Shown: positions 1 to 7,475 of the stretch, piece after piece
How the letters are laid out: every line of letters begins with the position of its first letter
Position numbering within the stretch: the first letter of the stretch is position 1
Assembly: GCA_934376955.1 (NCBI GenBank)
Contig: CAKRPJ010000043.1
Coordinates: 1 to 17,936 of the forward strand
From: CAKRPJ01 sp934376955
GTDB taxonomy: Bacteria > Bacillota > Clostridia > Lachnospirales > Lachnospiraceae
Direction of reading: 5' to 3'
DNA length: 17,936 nt
The notes under the pieces: generated by a model
What the model was told of the DNA's origin: nothing
Databases searched by the model: none
What the model saw: the letters and a program-made list of their open reading frames with translations, nothing else
Translations under genes and position numbers: made by a program

Positions 1-333
1 CTTTCCGGCGGTGAGCGTCAGCGCATTTCCATCGCCCGCGCCTTCCTGAAGGATGCGCCCATCATCCTGCTGGACGAGGCCACCGCCAGTCTGGATGTCG
101 AGAATGAAACAGCGATTCAGGAAGCACTGTCGCGTCTGATTAAGGATAAAACGGTTCTCATTATCGCGCACCGAATGCGCACGGTTTCCAGTGCAGATAA
201 GATTGTGGTGCTCAAAGATGGAACGGTTGCCGAACAGGGAGCGCCTGCACAGTTACTGCATGATGGCGGCATCTTCGCCCACATGGTACAGCTCCAGACT
301 AAGAGCCAAGGCTGGTCGTTGGCGAAGGAATAA
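1..333 (+). CDS. ABC transporter ATP-binding protein, C-terminal part (5' end outside window)
   Basis: The open frame enters at base 1 and stops at TAA 331-333, giving 110 residues. It begins exactly at the ABC signature LSGGERQRISIARA, followed by the Walker B stretch IILLDEATASLD and the H-loop region IIAHRMRTV, so it is the end of a nucleotide-binding domain. After the H-loop come the usual closing elements (VVLKDGTVAEQG, then an FAHMVQLQ-like helix). This C-terminal form is typical of exporter-type half-transporters in which the membrane domain precedes the ATPase domain, but the membrane part lies outside the window, so substrate and direction cannot be judged. The gene is followed by a hairpin at 350-390 and then by the restriction locus, so it is probably the last gene of its own operon and a plausible left boundary of the accessory island. 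Confidence 0.93.
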   Translation, partial: LSGGERQRISIARAFLKDAPIILLDEATASLDVENETAIQEALSRLIKDKTVLIIAHRMRTVSSADKIVVLKDGTVAEQGAPAQLLHDGGIFAHMVQLQTKSQGWSLAKE

Positions 334-349
334 CAGAGAAGTTAAGCTA

Positions 350-396
350 AACGGCCTGAGTCCTGCGCACAACACGGGATTCAGACCGTTTCATAT
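350..396 (+). terminator. Probable terminator of the ABC transporter gene
   Basis: An imperfect inverted repeat with left arm AACGGCCTGAGTCC (350-363) and right arm ending TTCAGACCGTT (to 390) can form a stem of about 14 pairs with one mismatch and one G-U pair. It is followed by a T-rich but interrupted stretch. It begins 17 bases after the stop codon. The T-tract is weak, so efficiency is uncertain. Confidence 0.55.
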
Positions 397-498
397 TTAT
401 TGACCAAATCTATAATCGGAATAGTTCCTTATCTTTCCCTTGACATAGCGCGACTTTTGTTGTAGTTTGCACTGGTCTGATAGCAGCAATGCAAGATT
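397..498 (-). pseudogene. Relic fragment of an AlbA_2-family gene
   Basis: This stretch matches the inside of the intact AlbA_2-family gene at 11771-13093, in the same orientation. Bases 396-415 match 12389-12408 at 19 of 20 positions. Bases 416-498 match 12464-12547 with five substitutions and one missing base. The 55 bases between these two blocks (12409-12463) are absent here, and the single-base loss breaks the frame, so it cannot be functional. By hand alignment the shared part is about 93% identical. In the intact protein the second block corresponds roughly to residues 183-210. No similarity is visible on either side of the fragment. It is best explained as the remains of a second, closely related copy. 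Confidence 0.85.
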
Positions 499-648
499 TA
501 CGATTTATCATATATGGTACTTGCGAGAAGTCGGTGTTATTAATTTACTTACCGAAATGACTGTGCTACAATCTAAGAATACAGTCCGGATTATGGGACA
601 GATAAAAAGGTAAGATAGAGTTAAATGAGCGATTGGTGATCGGATGAC
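499..648. other. Upstream region of the restriction operon
   Basis: This 150-base gap between the AlbA_2 relic and the helicase gene holds the best promoter candidate for the operon (544-572) and an untranslated leader of about 70 bases. The leader contains a five-codon open frame (ATG at 625-627, stop at 637-639; peptide MSDW) preceded by AAGG at 606-609. The annotated helicase ATG at 649 has only a poor ribosome binding site. Confidence 0.5.
544..572 (+). promoter_or_regulatory. Candidate promoter of the restriction-like operon
   Basis: TTTACT at 544-549 (four of six matches to the -35 consensus), a 17-base spacer, and TACAAT at 567-572 with an extended -10 TG at 564-565. Transcription would start near 579, about 70 bases before the helicase start codon. 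Confidence 0.6.
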
Positions 649-3600
649 ATGAAAATTTTAGATAACATTACGAATACTGTCCGCGATGATCTGCGGAGGG
701 AGATAAAACGAGGAAGCAAGATATCTGTTGCGGCAGCTTGCTTCTCGATGTATGCATATCAGGAATTAAAAAAACAACTGGAATCTGTAGAAGAATTTCG
801 GTTTATTTTCACTTCACCAACCTTTGTGAAGGAAAAAACAGAAAAGCAGAAGCGCGAATTTTATATTCCTCGTCTTTCCAGAGAAACCAGCCTGTATGGT
901 ACAGAATTTGAGATTAAGCTACGCAATGAGATGACCCAGCGCGCGATTGCTAAAGAATGCGCAGATTGGATCCGAAGAAAAGCCAAATTCAAGTCGAATA
1001 CGACTGGAGAAAATATGACAGGTTTCATGACTGTTGATGCGAAAGATGCACAGACAGCTTACATGCCAATGTCCGGATTCACTACGGTAGATATCGGATG
1101 TGAGCGCGGTAACAACACCTACAACATGGTCAACTGCATGGAGGCCCCATTCTCCCAGCAGTATATGCAACTGTTTGAGCAGTTGTGGAATAACCATGAA
1201 AAAATGCAGGATGTCACAGATGTGGTGATTGAGAATATCAGTACGGCCTATGCAGAAAATTCTCCGGAATTTATCTATTTTATGACCTTGTACCATGTCT
1301 TCAGTGAGTTCTTAGAAGATATCTCTGAGGATGTGCTGCCCAACGAAGCAACTGGCTTTAAGCAGAGCAAAATCTGGAGCATGCTCTATGATTTCCAGCG
1401 CGATGCTGTGCTTGCGATTATTAATAAGCTTGAAAAGTACAACGGCTGCATCCTTGCCGATAGTGTTGGTCTTGGTAAAACCTTCACTGCGCTGGCTGTT
1501 GTGAAATACTATGAAAATCGCAATAAATCTGTCCTTGTTCTCTGTCCGAAGAAGCTGGCCGAAAACTGGAATACTTATAAAGACAACTATGTAAATAATC
1601 CTATTGCTGCAGATCGCCTGAATTATGATGTCCTGTTCCATACAGATCTGTCTCGTAATGGTGGCATGTCCAATGGTCTGGACTTAAGCCGCCTCAACTG
1701 GGGTAACTATGATCTCATCGTCATTGACGAGTCGCATAATTTCCGTAATGGTATCGGAACACACAGCAATACGCAGGAGAACCGCTATCAGAAGCTGATG
1801 GAAAAAGTCATCCGTGCCGGCGTAAAGACGAAAGTATTGATGCTTTCCGCAACACCGGTCAACAATCGCTTTGTGGATTTGAAAAATCAGCTCGCCATAG
1901 CCTATGAGGGCAATTCTGAAAATTTGGATGAACGTCTGAATACAACAAAGAGTCTTGAAGACATTTTCAAACAGGCGCAGAAGGCTTTTAATGCGTGGAG
2001 TAAGCTGGATCAGGAACATCGCACAACGGATGCACTGCTGCGCACATTGGATTTTGATTTCTTTGAGCTTCTGGACAGTGTGACGATTGCCCGGTCGCGC
2101 AAGCATATTGAAAAATATTACGATACGAATGAGATTGGAAAATTTCCGGAACGATTGCCGCCAATCTCGGTGCGCCCATGCCTGACAGACTTGAACAATG
2201 CGATCAATTACAACGAGATTTACGACCAGTTGATGCAGCTGACACTTTGTGTTTATACACCATCCAACTACATTTTCCCAAGCAAGCTGCAAAAGTATAA
2301 AGACCTCACCCACAACAAGGGCGAGAATCTGACTCAGACCGGCCGTGAACGTGGTATTCAGCGCCTTATGAGCATCAATCTTTTGAAACGACTGGAAAGC
2401 TCTGTCAACTCCTTTCAGCTGACGCTGACGCGCATCAAGGAATTGATTAATGGAACGATTGAGGCTATCAATCGCTTTGAAAAATACGGATCCGCTGATA
2501 TTTCTATGTATGAAGCAAGCAGAGATGATTGGGATATCGATGATGAAAATACGGAGTTCTTCACGGTTGGTAAGAAGGTTAAAATCGAGCTTGCGGACAT
2601 GGACTGGAAAAGCTGGCGTAAGGAATTGGAGCAGGATGCAGAAGTATTGGAGCTGCTGACTTTGATGGTGGCTGATATTACGCCGGAGCATGACACGAAG
2701 CTGCAAGAGCTTCTGCGTCTGCTGGATGAAAAGATCACGCATCCCATCAATCCGAATAATAAAAAAGTGCTCATATTCTCTGCATTCTCGGATACGGCAG
2801 AGTATCTATACGATCATGTGAGCAGGTACATGAAAGACAAATACGGACTCAACACAGCAGTTATTACCGGCACCATCGATGGACGGACAACGATTAAGGG
2901 ATTTCCGGCAACGCTGAACAATGTGCTGACCTGTTTCTCACCTATTTCTAAAGACCGTGAGGTGCTGATGCCAAACAGCAGAAATGAGATTGACATTCTG
3001 ATTGCCACTGACTGTATCTCTGAAGGTCAGAATTTGCAGGATTGCGATTATCTCGTTAACTACGATATCCACTGGAATCCGGTTCGCATCATTCAGCGAT
3101 TCGGTCGTATCGACCGTATTGGAAGTCGGAATAAGGTGATCCAGTTGGTGAATTTCTGGCCAGATCTTACGTTGGACGACTATATCAATCTAAAGTCACG
3201 CGTAGAAACCCGCATGAAGATTACAGTTATGACCTCCACCGGTGACGATGATCTGATCAATCCGGAGGAGCAAGGGGACTTAGAATACCGCAAAGCACAG
3301 CTTAAGCGTCTTCAGGAAGAAGTCGTGGACATTGAGGATATGTCTGACGGTATTTCTATCATGGATTTGGGTTTAAATGAATTCCGGCTCGACTTGTTGG
3401 ACTATATGAAGCACAATGGTGATATGGATAAGAAACCGCGGGGACTTCATGCTGTTGTTCCGGCTACGGAGGAGTTGCCGGAGGGTGTAATATTTGTTCT
3501 GAAAAACATCAACAATAGCGTCAATGTGGACAACCGTAATCGAATCCATCCGTTTTATATGGTGTATATCGGTGCAGACGGAGAAATTATTTGTGACTAC

Positions 3601-3879
3601 CTGAATCCGAAAAAACTGCTGGATGATGTACGTTTGCTCTGTCGTGGAAAAAGCAAGCCGATATCGGAAGTATATGAGCGCTTCAATCGTGAAACAGACG
3701 ACGGACGCAACATGGCAGATATGTCAGGGCTTTTGAGTGAGGCGATCAATTCTATTATAGATGTAAAAGAAGAAAGTGACATTGACAGCTTGTTCTCCGC
3801 AGGCGGCACATCTGCCTTGATGAGCGCAGTGTCCGGACTGGATGATTTTGAGTTGATTTGTTTCGTAGTTGTGAAATAA
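649..3879 (+). CDS. Snf2-type helicase with PLD-like N-terminal domain
   Basis: This is a 1076-residue DNA-translocating ATPase of the SF2/Snf2 type. Visible motifs are Walker A SVGLGKT (residues 272-278), DESH (360-363), SATP (400-403), motif V ISEGQNLQ, and motif VI QRFGRIDRIGS (816-826). A long, charged insertion separates the two RecA-like lobes (about 430-690). The first 190 residues resemble the phospholipase D-like domain that precedes the helicase in many PLD-Snf2 proteins, but the segment where the HxK...D signature is expected reads MTGFMTVD, with neither the histidine nor the lysine. The fold may therefore be present without HKD catalysis. No other nuclease domain is evident. It is the first gene of the operon. 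The start at 649 gives a full PLD-like N-terminus but has a weak ribosome binding site. It is followed 23 bases later by the DUF4391 gene. The role in defence is inferred from its neighbours. Confidence 0.9.
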   Translation: MKILDNITNTVRDDLRREIKRGSKISVAAACFSMYAYQELKKQLESVEEFRFIFTSPTFVKEKTEKQKREFYIPRLSRETSLYGTEFEIKLRNEMTQRAIAKECADWIRRKAKFKSNTTGENMTGFMTVDAKDAQTAYMPMSGFTTVDIGCERGNNTYNMVNCMEAPFSQQYMQLFEQLWNNHEKMQDVTDVVIENISTAYAENSPEFIYFMTLYHVFSEFLEDISEDVLPNEATGFKQSKIWSMLYDFQRDAVLAIINKLEKYNGCILADSVGLGKTFTALAVVKYYENRNKSVLVLCPKKLAENWNTYKDNYVNNPIAADRLNYDVLFHTDLSRNGGMSNGLDLSRLNWGNYDLIVIDESHNFRNGIGTHSNTQENRYQKLMEKVIRAGVKTKVLMLSATPVNNRFVDLKNQLAIAYEGNSENLDERLNTTKSLEDIFKQAQKAFNAWSKLDQEHRTTDALLRTLDFDFFELLDSVTIARSRKHIEKYYDTNEIGKFPERLPPISVRPCLTDLNNAINYNEIYDQLMQLTLCVYTPSNYIFPSKLQKYKDLTHNKGENLTQTGRERGIQRLMSINLLKRLESSVNSFQLTLTRIKELINGTIEAINRFEKYGSADISMYEASRDDWDIDDENTEFFTVGKKVKIELADMDWKSWRKELEQDAEVLELLTLMVADITPEHDTKLQELLRLLDEKITHPINPNNKKVLIFSAFSDTAEYLYDHVSRYMKDKYGLNTAVITGTIDGRTTIKGFPATLNNVLTCFSPISKDREVLMPNSRNEIDILIATDCISEGQNLQDCDYLVNYDIHWNPVRIIQRFGRIDRIGSRNKVIQLVNFWPDLTLDDYINLKSRVETRMKITVMTSTGDDDLINPEEQGDLEYRKAQLKRLQEEVVDIEDMSDGISIMDLGLNEFRLDLLDYMKHNGDMDKKPRGLHAVVPATEELPEGVIFVLKNINNSVNVDNRNRIHPFYMVYIGADGEIICDYLNPKKLLDDVRLLCRGKSKPISEVYERFNRETDDGRNMADMSGLLSEAINSIIDVKEESDIDSLFSAGGTSALMSAVSGLDDFELICFVVVK

Positions 3880-3902
3880 TTTTATGTGAGGAGGTGTGAG
3901 CC

Positions 3903-4553
3903 GTGCTGGGCTTGCCAAAGTCAACGGAGTTCAATAAGAGGATTCCCAAGCAGAAGTTTTACGAAAATCTGTCGGTCACGCCTGCCATTAAAACGGCATT
4001 CACGGAGCAGATTAAAATTATTTATTGGCGAAACAAGCTGGCAGCGACCACGTTGAATCTTGCACCCGGTAAGCTGGTTACAGAGATTGAGGTGTTTGAG
4101 ATAAAACTTACTTCACCTGATCTTGATGAAAATATCCTTCGCCTGATTGATCGGGAGGTACCCTATCACATCTTGTTCCTGCTGGAGTATGACGGAAAAT
4201 ATCAGGCAGCTATGGGGTATAAAGAGGCTGCCGGTTCCAGAAAGGCAGCATTTAAGGTCGATCGCTATTACCGCACAGAGTGGTTTTCAGAAGAAGAATT
4301 GCCGTTACATCTGGAAGGTCTGACGATAGACGCAGTTTATGAGAATTTCATCCGGCAGATCGCAGGAGACCGGCTTATCGGAGGCGAAAACATAACGCTG
4401 AAGGAAAGCGTTGAACAGCAGAAACAGCGGGAGCAGATAGAAAAGCAGATAGATACTTTAAAGGTGAAAATTAGAAAAGAAAAGCAGTTTAATAAACAGA
4501 TGCAGATGAATGCAGAGCTGAAGAAACTGAGAAAGGAGTTGGATAGTTTATGA
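3903..4553 (+). CDS. DUF4391-like protein
   Basis: A 216-residue protein resembling the DUF4391 family, whose members are repeatedly found beside Snf2 helicases and type III-like methyltransferases; the biochemical role is unknown to me. Residues 1-160 form a mixed alpha/beta region, including the start LGLPKSTEFNKRIPK, a WRNKLAATTLNL segment and a hydrophobic VPYHILFLLEYDGKY strand. The last 50 residues are highly charged, rich in K, Q and E, and likely to form a coiled coil, which suggests a partner-binding arm. The start is GTG at 3903, chosen because GAGGAGG at 3888-3894 lies eight bases upstream and no in-frame ATG is near. Its stop overlaps the next start (ATGA at 4550-4553), so translation is coupled to the unknown gene downstream. 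It is probably an adaptor or specificity factor for the helicase or methylase; that is inference. Confidence 0.75.
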   Translation: MLGLPKSTEFNKRIPKQKFYENLSVTPAIKTAFTEQIKIIYWRNKLAATTLNLAPGKLVTEIEVFEIKLTSPDLDENILRLIDREVPYHILFLLEYDGKYQAAMGYKEAAGSRKAAFKVDRYYRTEWFSEEELPLHLEGLTIDAVYENFIRQIAGDRLIGGENITLKESVEQQKQREQIEKQIDTLKVKIRKEKQFNKQMQMNAELKKLRKELDSL

Positions 4554-5500
4554 GAGGAAACTTTAAGTTTACTGTGAAAACATACCCAAAGTGCGATGAT
4601 TATTTACAAATACGCTGGAATGGTGAGGAATATAAAAAGATAGAAGATTTTATTAGTCAGCATTCAGACGCAGATGAATCTGAGCTTGCTGCTTGTATGA
4701 TAAATTATCGTGGCGAAGAAAAGACATATAGAGAGTTTATAGATGATTATTTAGCATATTCAGAAGCATTAAAATTTGTTGAATTTTATCCATTCAAGAT
4801 AATTTTAAATCCATCTATTCGAGCATCGAAATATTTTGTGGAAAAGACAACGGAATGTTTGCAGACAGCTCGCTTTTTCGCGATGAAAAGCAAGCTGATT
4901 TTAGATACAGATTATAATCTGTGTTGGTCGCAAGGATATGTTCCTCAATATTTGTTTCGCTGTACGTATTTCGGAACAGCATCTACATGGTATTCGAATA
5001 CTTTTGACCAACTGTTACAAGCTGTGTATTGGGCATTTGAGTTATATACCGACGCTGTAGATCGAGATGGGAGTCAATATGATGATTCTTGGAATGTAAA
5101 AAAGATAATGACTTTGTGTACTTATGAATTTGTAGTTGGAACATTAAAAGCAAGAGGATACACAGAGGTTCGAAAGTTATTGACTTCTTGTTCTGGAAAA
5201 ATAGAAGAAGTTCGTTCATGGGCTAATTATATAAAACACAAAGGTGGAATCGAATATAAAGATTCTCAAGCTGAAGACCCACTTCAAATTTACATAGCTC
5301 CAACCGAATTGGGTGCTGGAACAGAACAATTGGACGAAAGGTTTGAAATTAAGAATTTTAAATCACCAATTGAAATTGATATTGATGAAAAAAGTAATGT
5401 TTTGCTGAATGCGCATGGTGCTCTACATGAGTGTATAACAAAAATAATTGTTGCCATAGATTTTGACAAATATACATTACAGCTGGGAGGAACGAACTAA
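4550..5500 (+). CDS. Uncharacterised AT-rich protein inside the restriction operon
   Basis: I do not recognise this 316-residue protein. It has no signal peptide and no clear membrane segment. The middle (about residues 80-235) appears mainly helical and rich in aromatic residues (for example WSQGYVPQYLFRCTYFG and LLQAVYWAFELY). Residues 222-233 read RSWANYIKHKGG; N-x-I-K-H-K/R-G-G strings occur in some HEPN-like all-helical proteins, but the R-to-H spacing here (seven residues between) is longer than the usual HEPN motif, so this is only a weak hint. The C-terminal third looks beta-rich. Its composition is unlike its neighbours: a hand count of 4561-4680 gives 40 G+C in 120 bases, against 59 in 120 at 5581-5700. 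It overlaps the upstream stop (ATGA) and the downstream start (TAATG), so it is spliced precisely into a coupled operon. Likely an acquired accessory effector or regulator. Confidence 0.85.
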   Translation: MRGNFKFTVKTYPKCDDYLQIRWNGEEYKKIEDFISQHSDADESELAACMINYRGEEKTYREFIDDYLAYSEALKFVEFYPFKIILNPSIRASKYFVEKTTECLQTARFFAMKSKLILDTDYNLCWSQGYVPQYLFRCTYFGTASTWYSNTFDQLLQAVYWAFELYTDAVDRDGSQYDDSWNVKKIMTLCTYEFVVGTLKARGYTEVRKLLTSCSGKIEEVRSWANYIKHKGGIEYKDSQAEDPLQIYIAPTELGAGTEQLDERFEIKNFKSPIEIDIDEKSNVLLNAHGALHECITKIIVAIDFDKYTLQLGGTN

Positions 5501-7464
5501 TGGACAAAATGCGTATGGAATCCATTGATATGACCGAACAGAATATAGAGAAAATCGGGGCTTTATTCCCGAACTGCATTACTGAGACTTTAGGAAAGGA
5601 CGGCAAGCCAAAGAAGGCTATTAACTTTGACCTGCTGCGACAGATGCTGTCCGGCGATGTGATAGAGGGCGATGAAGCCTATGAATTTACTTGGGTAGGC
5701 AAAAAGGCGGCTATCGTGGAAGCCAACAAGCCGATCCGCAAAACCCTGCGCCCCTGCAAAGAAGAAAGCGTCAACTGGGACAGCACGGAGAACCTCTACA
5801 TCGAGGGAGACAATCTGGAAGTTCTCAAACTCTTGCAGGAAAGCTATCTCGGCAAGGTAAAGATGATCTACATTGATCCACCGTACAACACCGGTAGAAA
5901 CTACATTTATAGGAACGATTTTTCTCTTGATAGAGAGGAGTATGACGAGCAGGCGGGGTTAGTTGATGATGAGGGTGCGAAACTTGCTTCCAACCCTGTT
6001 GGCTCAGCCCGGTTTCACTCTGCGTGGATCTCAATGATGTACTCCCGCCTTCTCGTTGCGCGAAATCTGTTGACATCAGATGGCGTATTAGTATGCGCGA
6101 TTGATGAAAATGAATTGTTTTCTATCGGTGCACTGTTAAAGGAAGTTTTCGGAGAAGGATCATATGACCACGTTTGCGTAACTGTCGTTCACAATCCGCG
6201 AGGACAGCAGGGAAAGAATTTTTCATACACAAATGAGTATGCGATATTCGTATTTCCCAAAGCATTGAAGGTAATCGCCGATAGAAGAATTGCAGATGAA
6301 GATGTCGATTGGTCACCTCTAAGAAACTGGGGGAGCGAATCCGAACGCACAGATGCGAAAAACTGTTTTTACCCTGTTATTGTGAAGGATAATAAAATTA
6401 TTGGCTTTGGCGATGTTTCTCCAGACGATTATCATCCTGCGCAAACTGTAGAAGCGAATGGCGCGTATTATGTATATCCGATAGATCGTCAAGGCGTTGA
6501 GCGTAAATGGCGATATGCGCGTCAAACAGTAGAAAGTATTTGGAATATGCTGCGCCCCAAAAAAATTGCCGGTGGATATGATATTGAGCTTGGAAAAACA
6601 TTTGGTGTTCAGAAATCCGTGTGGGATGACAAAAAGTACGATGCAAATGAATATGGAACAAAACTTGTCAGTGATTTGGTTCCGGGAGGCGGTTTCTCTT
6701 TTCCGAAAAGCTTGTACACGGTGCTAGATTCAGTATATGCCGGCACCGCAAATGACAAAAACGCGATAGTTATGGACTTTTTCTCCGGTTCCGGAACGAC
6801 AGCACATGCCGTAATGAAATTGAACGCTGAAGATGGTGGGCACAGAAAATTTATAGTGATCCAACTTCCGGAGAATTTGACTGAAGCTGCTTCTCGTCCC
6901 GGCCTGGATGCGCGACTGAAAGCAAATATTCTCACAACGATGAAGTATCTTGAAGAACATGGATACAAGCCAACAATATGTAGTATTGCTAAGGAGCGCA
7001 TCCGCCGTGCAGGGGACAAGATTAAGTCTGAAAGCCCTATGACCACACAAGACCTTGATGTTGGTTTCCGTGTCCTGAAGCTGGATGACACCAACATGAA
7101 GGACGTGTATTACGCACCTGCGGATTATCAGCAGACTTTACTTGACCAGTTGGAGAGCAACATCAAGGAAGACCGCACCGACCTTGATCTGCTGTTCGGC
7201 TGCCTGTTGGAGTGGGGCTTACCGCTGTCGCTATCGTATCAGTCTGAGGATATCGAGGGCTGCACTGTGCATAACTATAATGACGGTGATCTGATGGCCT
7301 GCTTTGATGAGAATATCCCTGACAGCGTGATGAAAACAATCGCGAAACGCCAGCCACTGCGTGCCGTGTTCCGCGACAGCAGCTTTGAAGGCAGTCCGGC
7401 AAAAATCAACGTAAGTCAGATTTTCAAAGAGCTGGCACCGGATACTTCTGTGAAAGTGCTGTAA
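5500..7464 (+). CDS. mod: Type III restriction-modification methyltransferase subunit (Mod)
   Basis: A 654-residue adenine-specific DNA methyltransferase of the beta class used by type III systems. The catalytic motif IV IDPPYNTG is at residues 125-132, and the SAM-binding motif I DFFSGSGTT is at 426-434, with a large variable segment between them that should contain the target recognition domain. In this family Mod methylates one strand of a short asymmetric site and supplies sequence specificity to Res. The N-terminal KAINFDLLRQML and the YIEGDNLEVLKLLQ segment before motif IV are typical of Mod. ATG at 5500 shares a base with the upstream TAA; GGGAGG lies about 10 bases upstream. The gene ends 11 bases before the DUF1016 gene. 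The central part is more AT-rich than the ends (49 of 120 G+C at 6181-6300 against 67 of 120 at 7141-7260), fitting exchange of recognition domains. No simple-sequence repeat that could cause phase variation was seen. Confidence 0.93.
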   Translation: MDKMRMESIDMTEQNIEKIGALFPNCITETLGKDGKPKKAINFDLLRQMLSGDVIEGDEAYEFTWVGKKAAIVEANKPIRKTLRPCKEESVNWDSTENLYIEGDNLEVLKLLQESYLGKVKMIYIDPPYNTGRNYIYRNDFSLDREEYDEQAGLVDDEGAKLASNPVGSARFHSAWISMMYSRLLVARNLLTSDGVLVCAIDENELFSIGALLKEVFGEGSYDHVCVTVVHNPRGQQGKNFSYTNEYAIFVFPKALKVIADRRIADEDVDWSPLRNWGSESERTDAKNCFYPVIVKDNKIIGFGDVSPDDYHPAQTVEANGAYYVYPIDRQGVERKWRYARQTVESIWNMLRPKKIAGGYDIELGKTFGVQKSVWDDKKYDANEYGTKLVSDLVPGGGFSFPKSLYTVLDSVYAGTANDKNAIVMDFFSGSGTTAHAVMKLNAEDGGHRKFIVIQLPENLTEAASRPGLDARLKANILTTMKYLEEHGYKPTICSIAKERIRRAGDKIKSESPMTTQDLDVGFRVLKLDDTNMKDVYYAPADYQQTLLDQLESNIKEDRTDLDLLFGCLLEWGLPLSLSYQSEDIEGCTVHNYNDGDLMACFDENIPDSVMKTIAKRQPLRAVFRDSSFEGSPAKINVSQIFKELAPDTSVKVL

Positions 7465-7475
7465 GGAGGGGGAAT

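Noticed and set aside
1684..2742. Long antisense open frame opposite the helicase gene
   Set aside because: It is a shadow of the strongly supported helicase; the translation has no domain signature. The same applies to other antisense frames over mod, res and the amidohydrolase.
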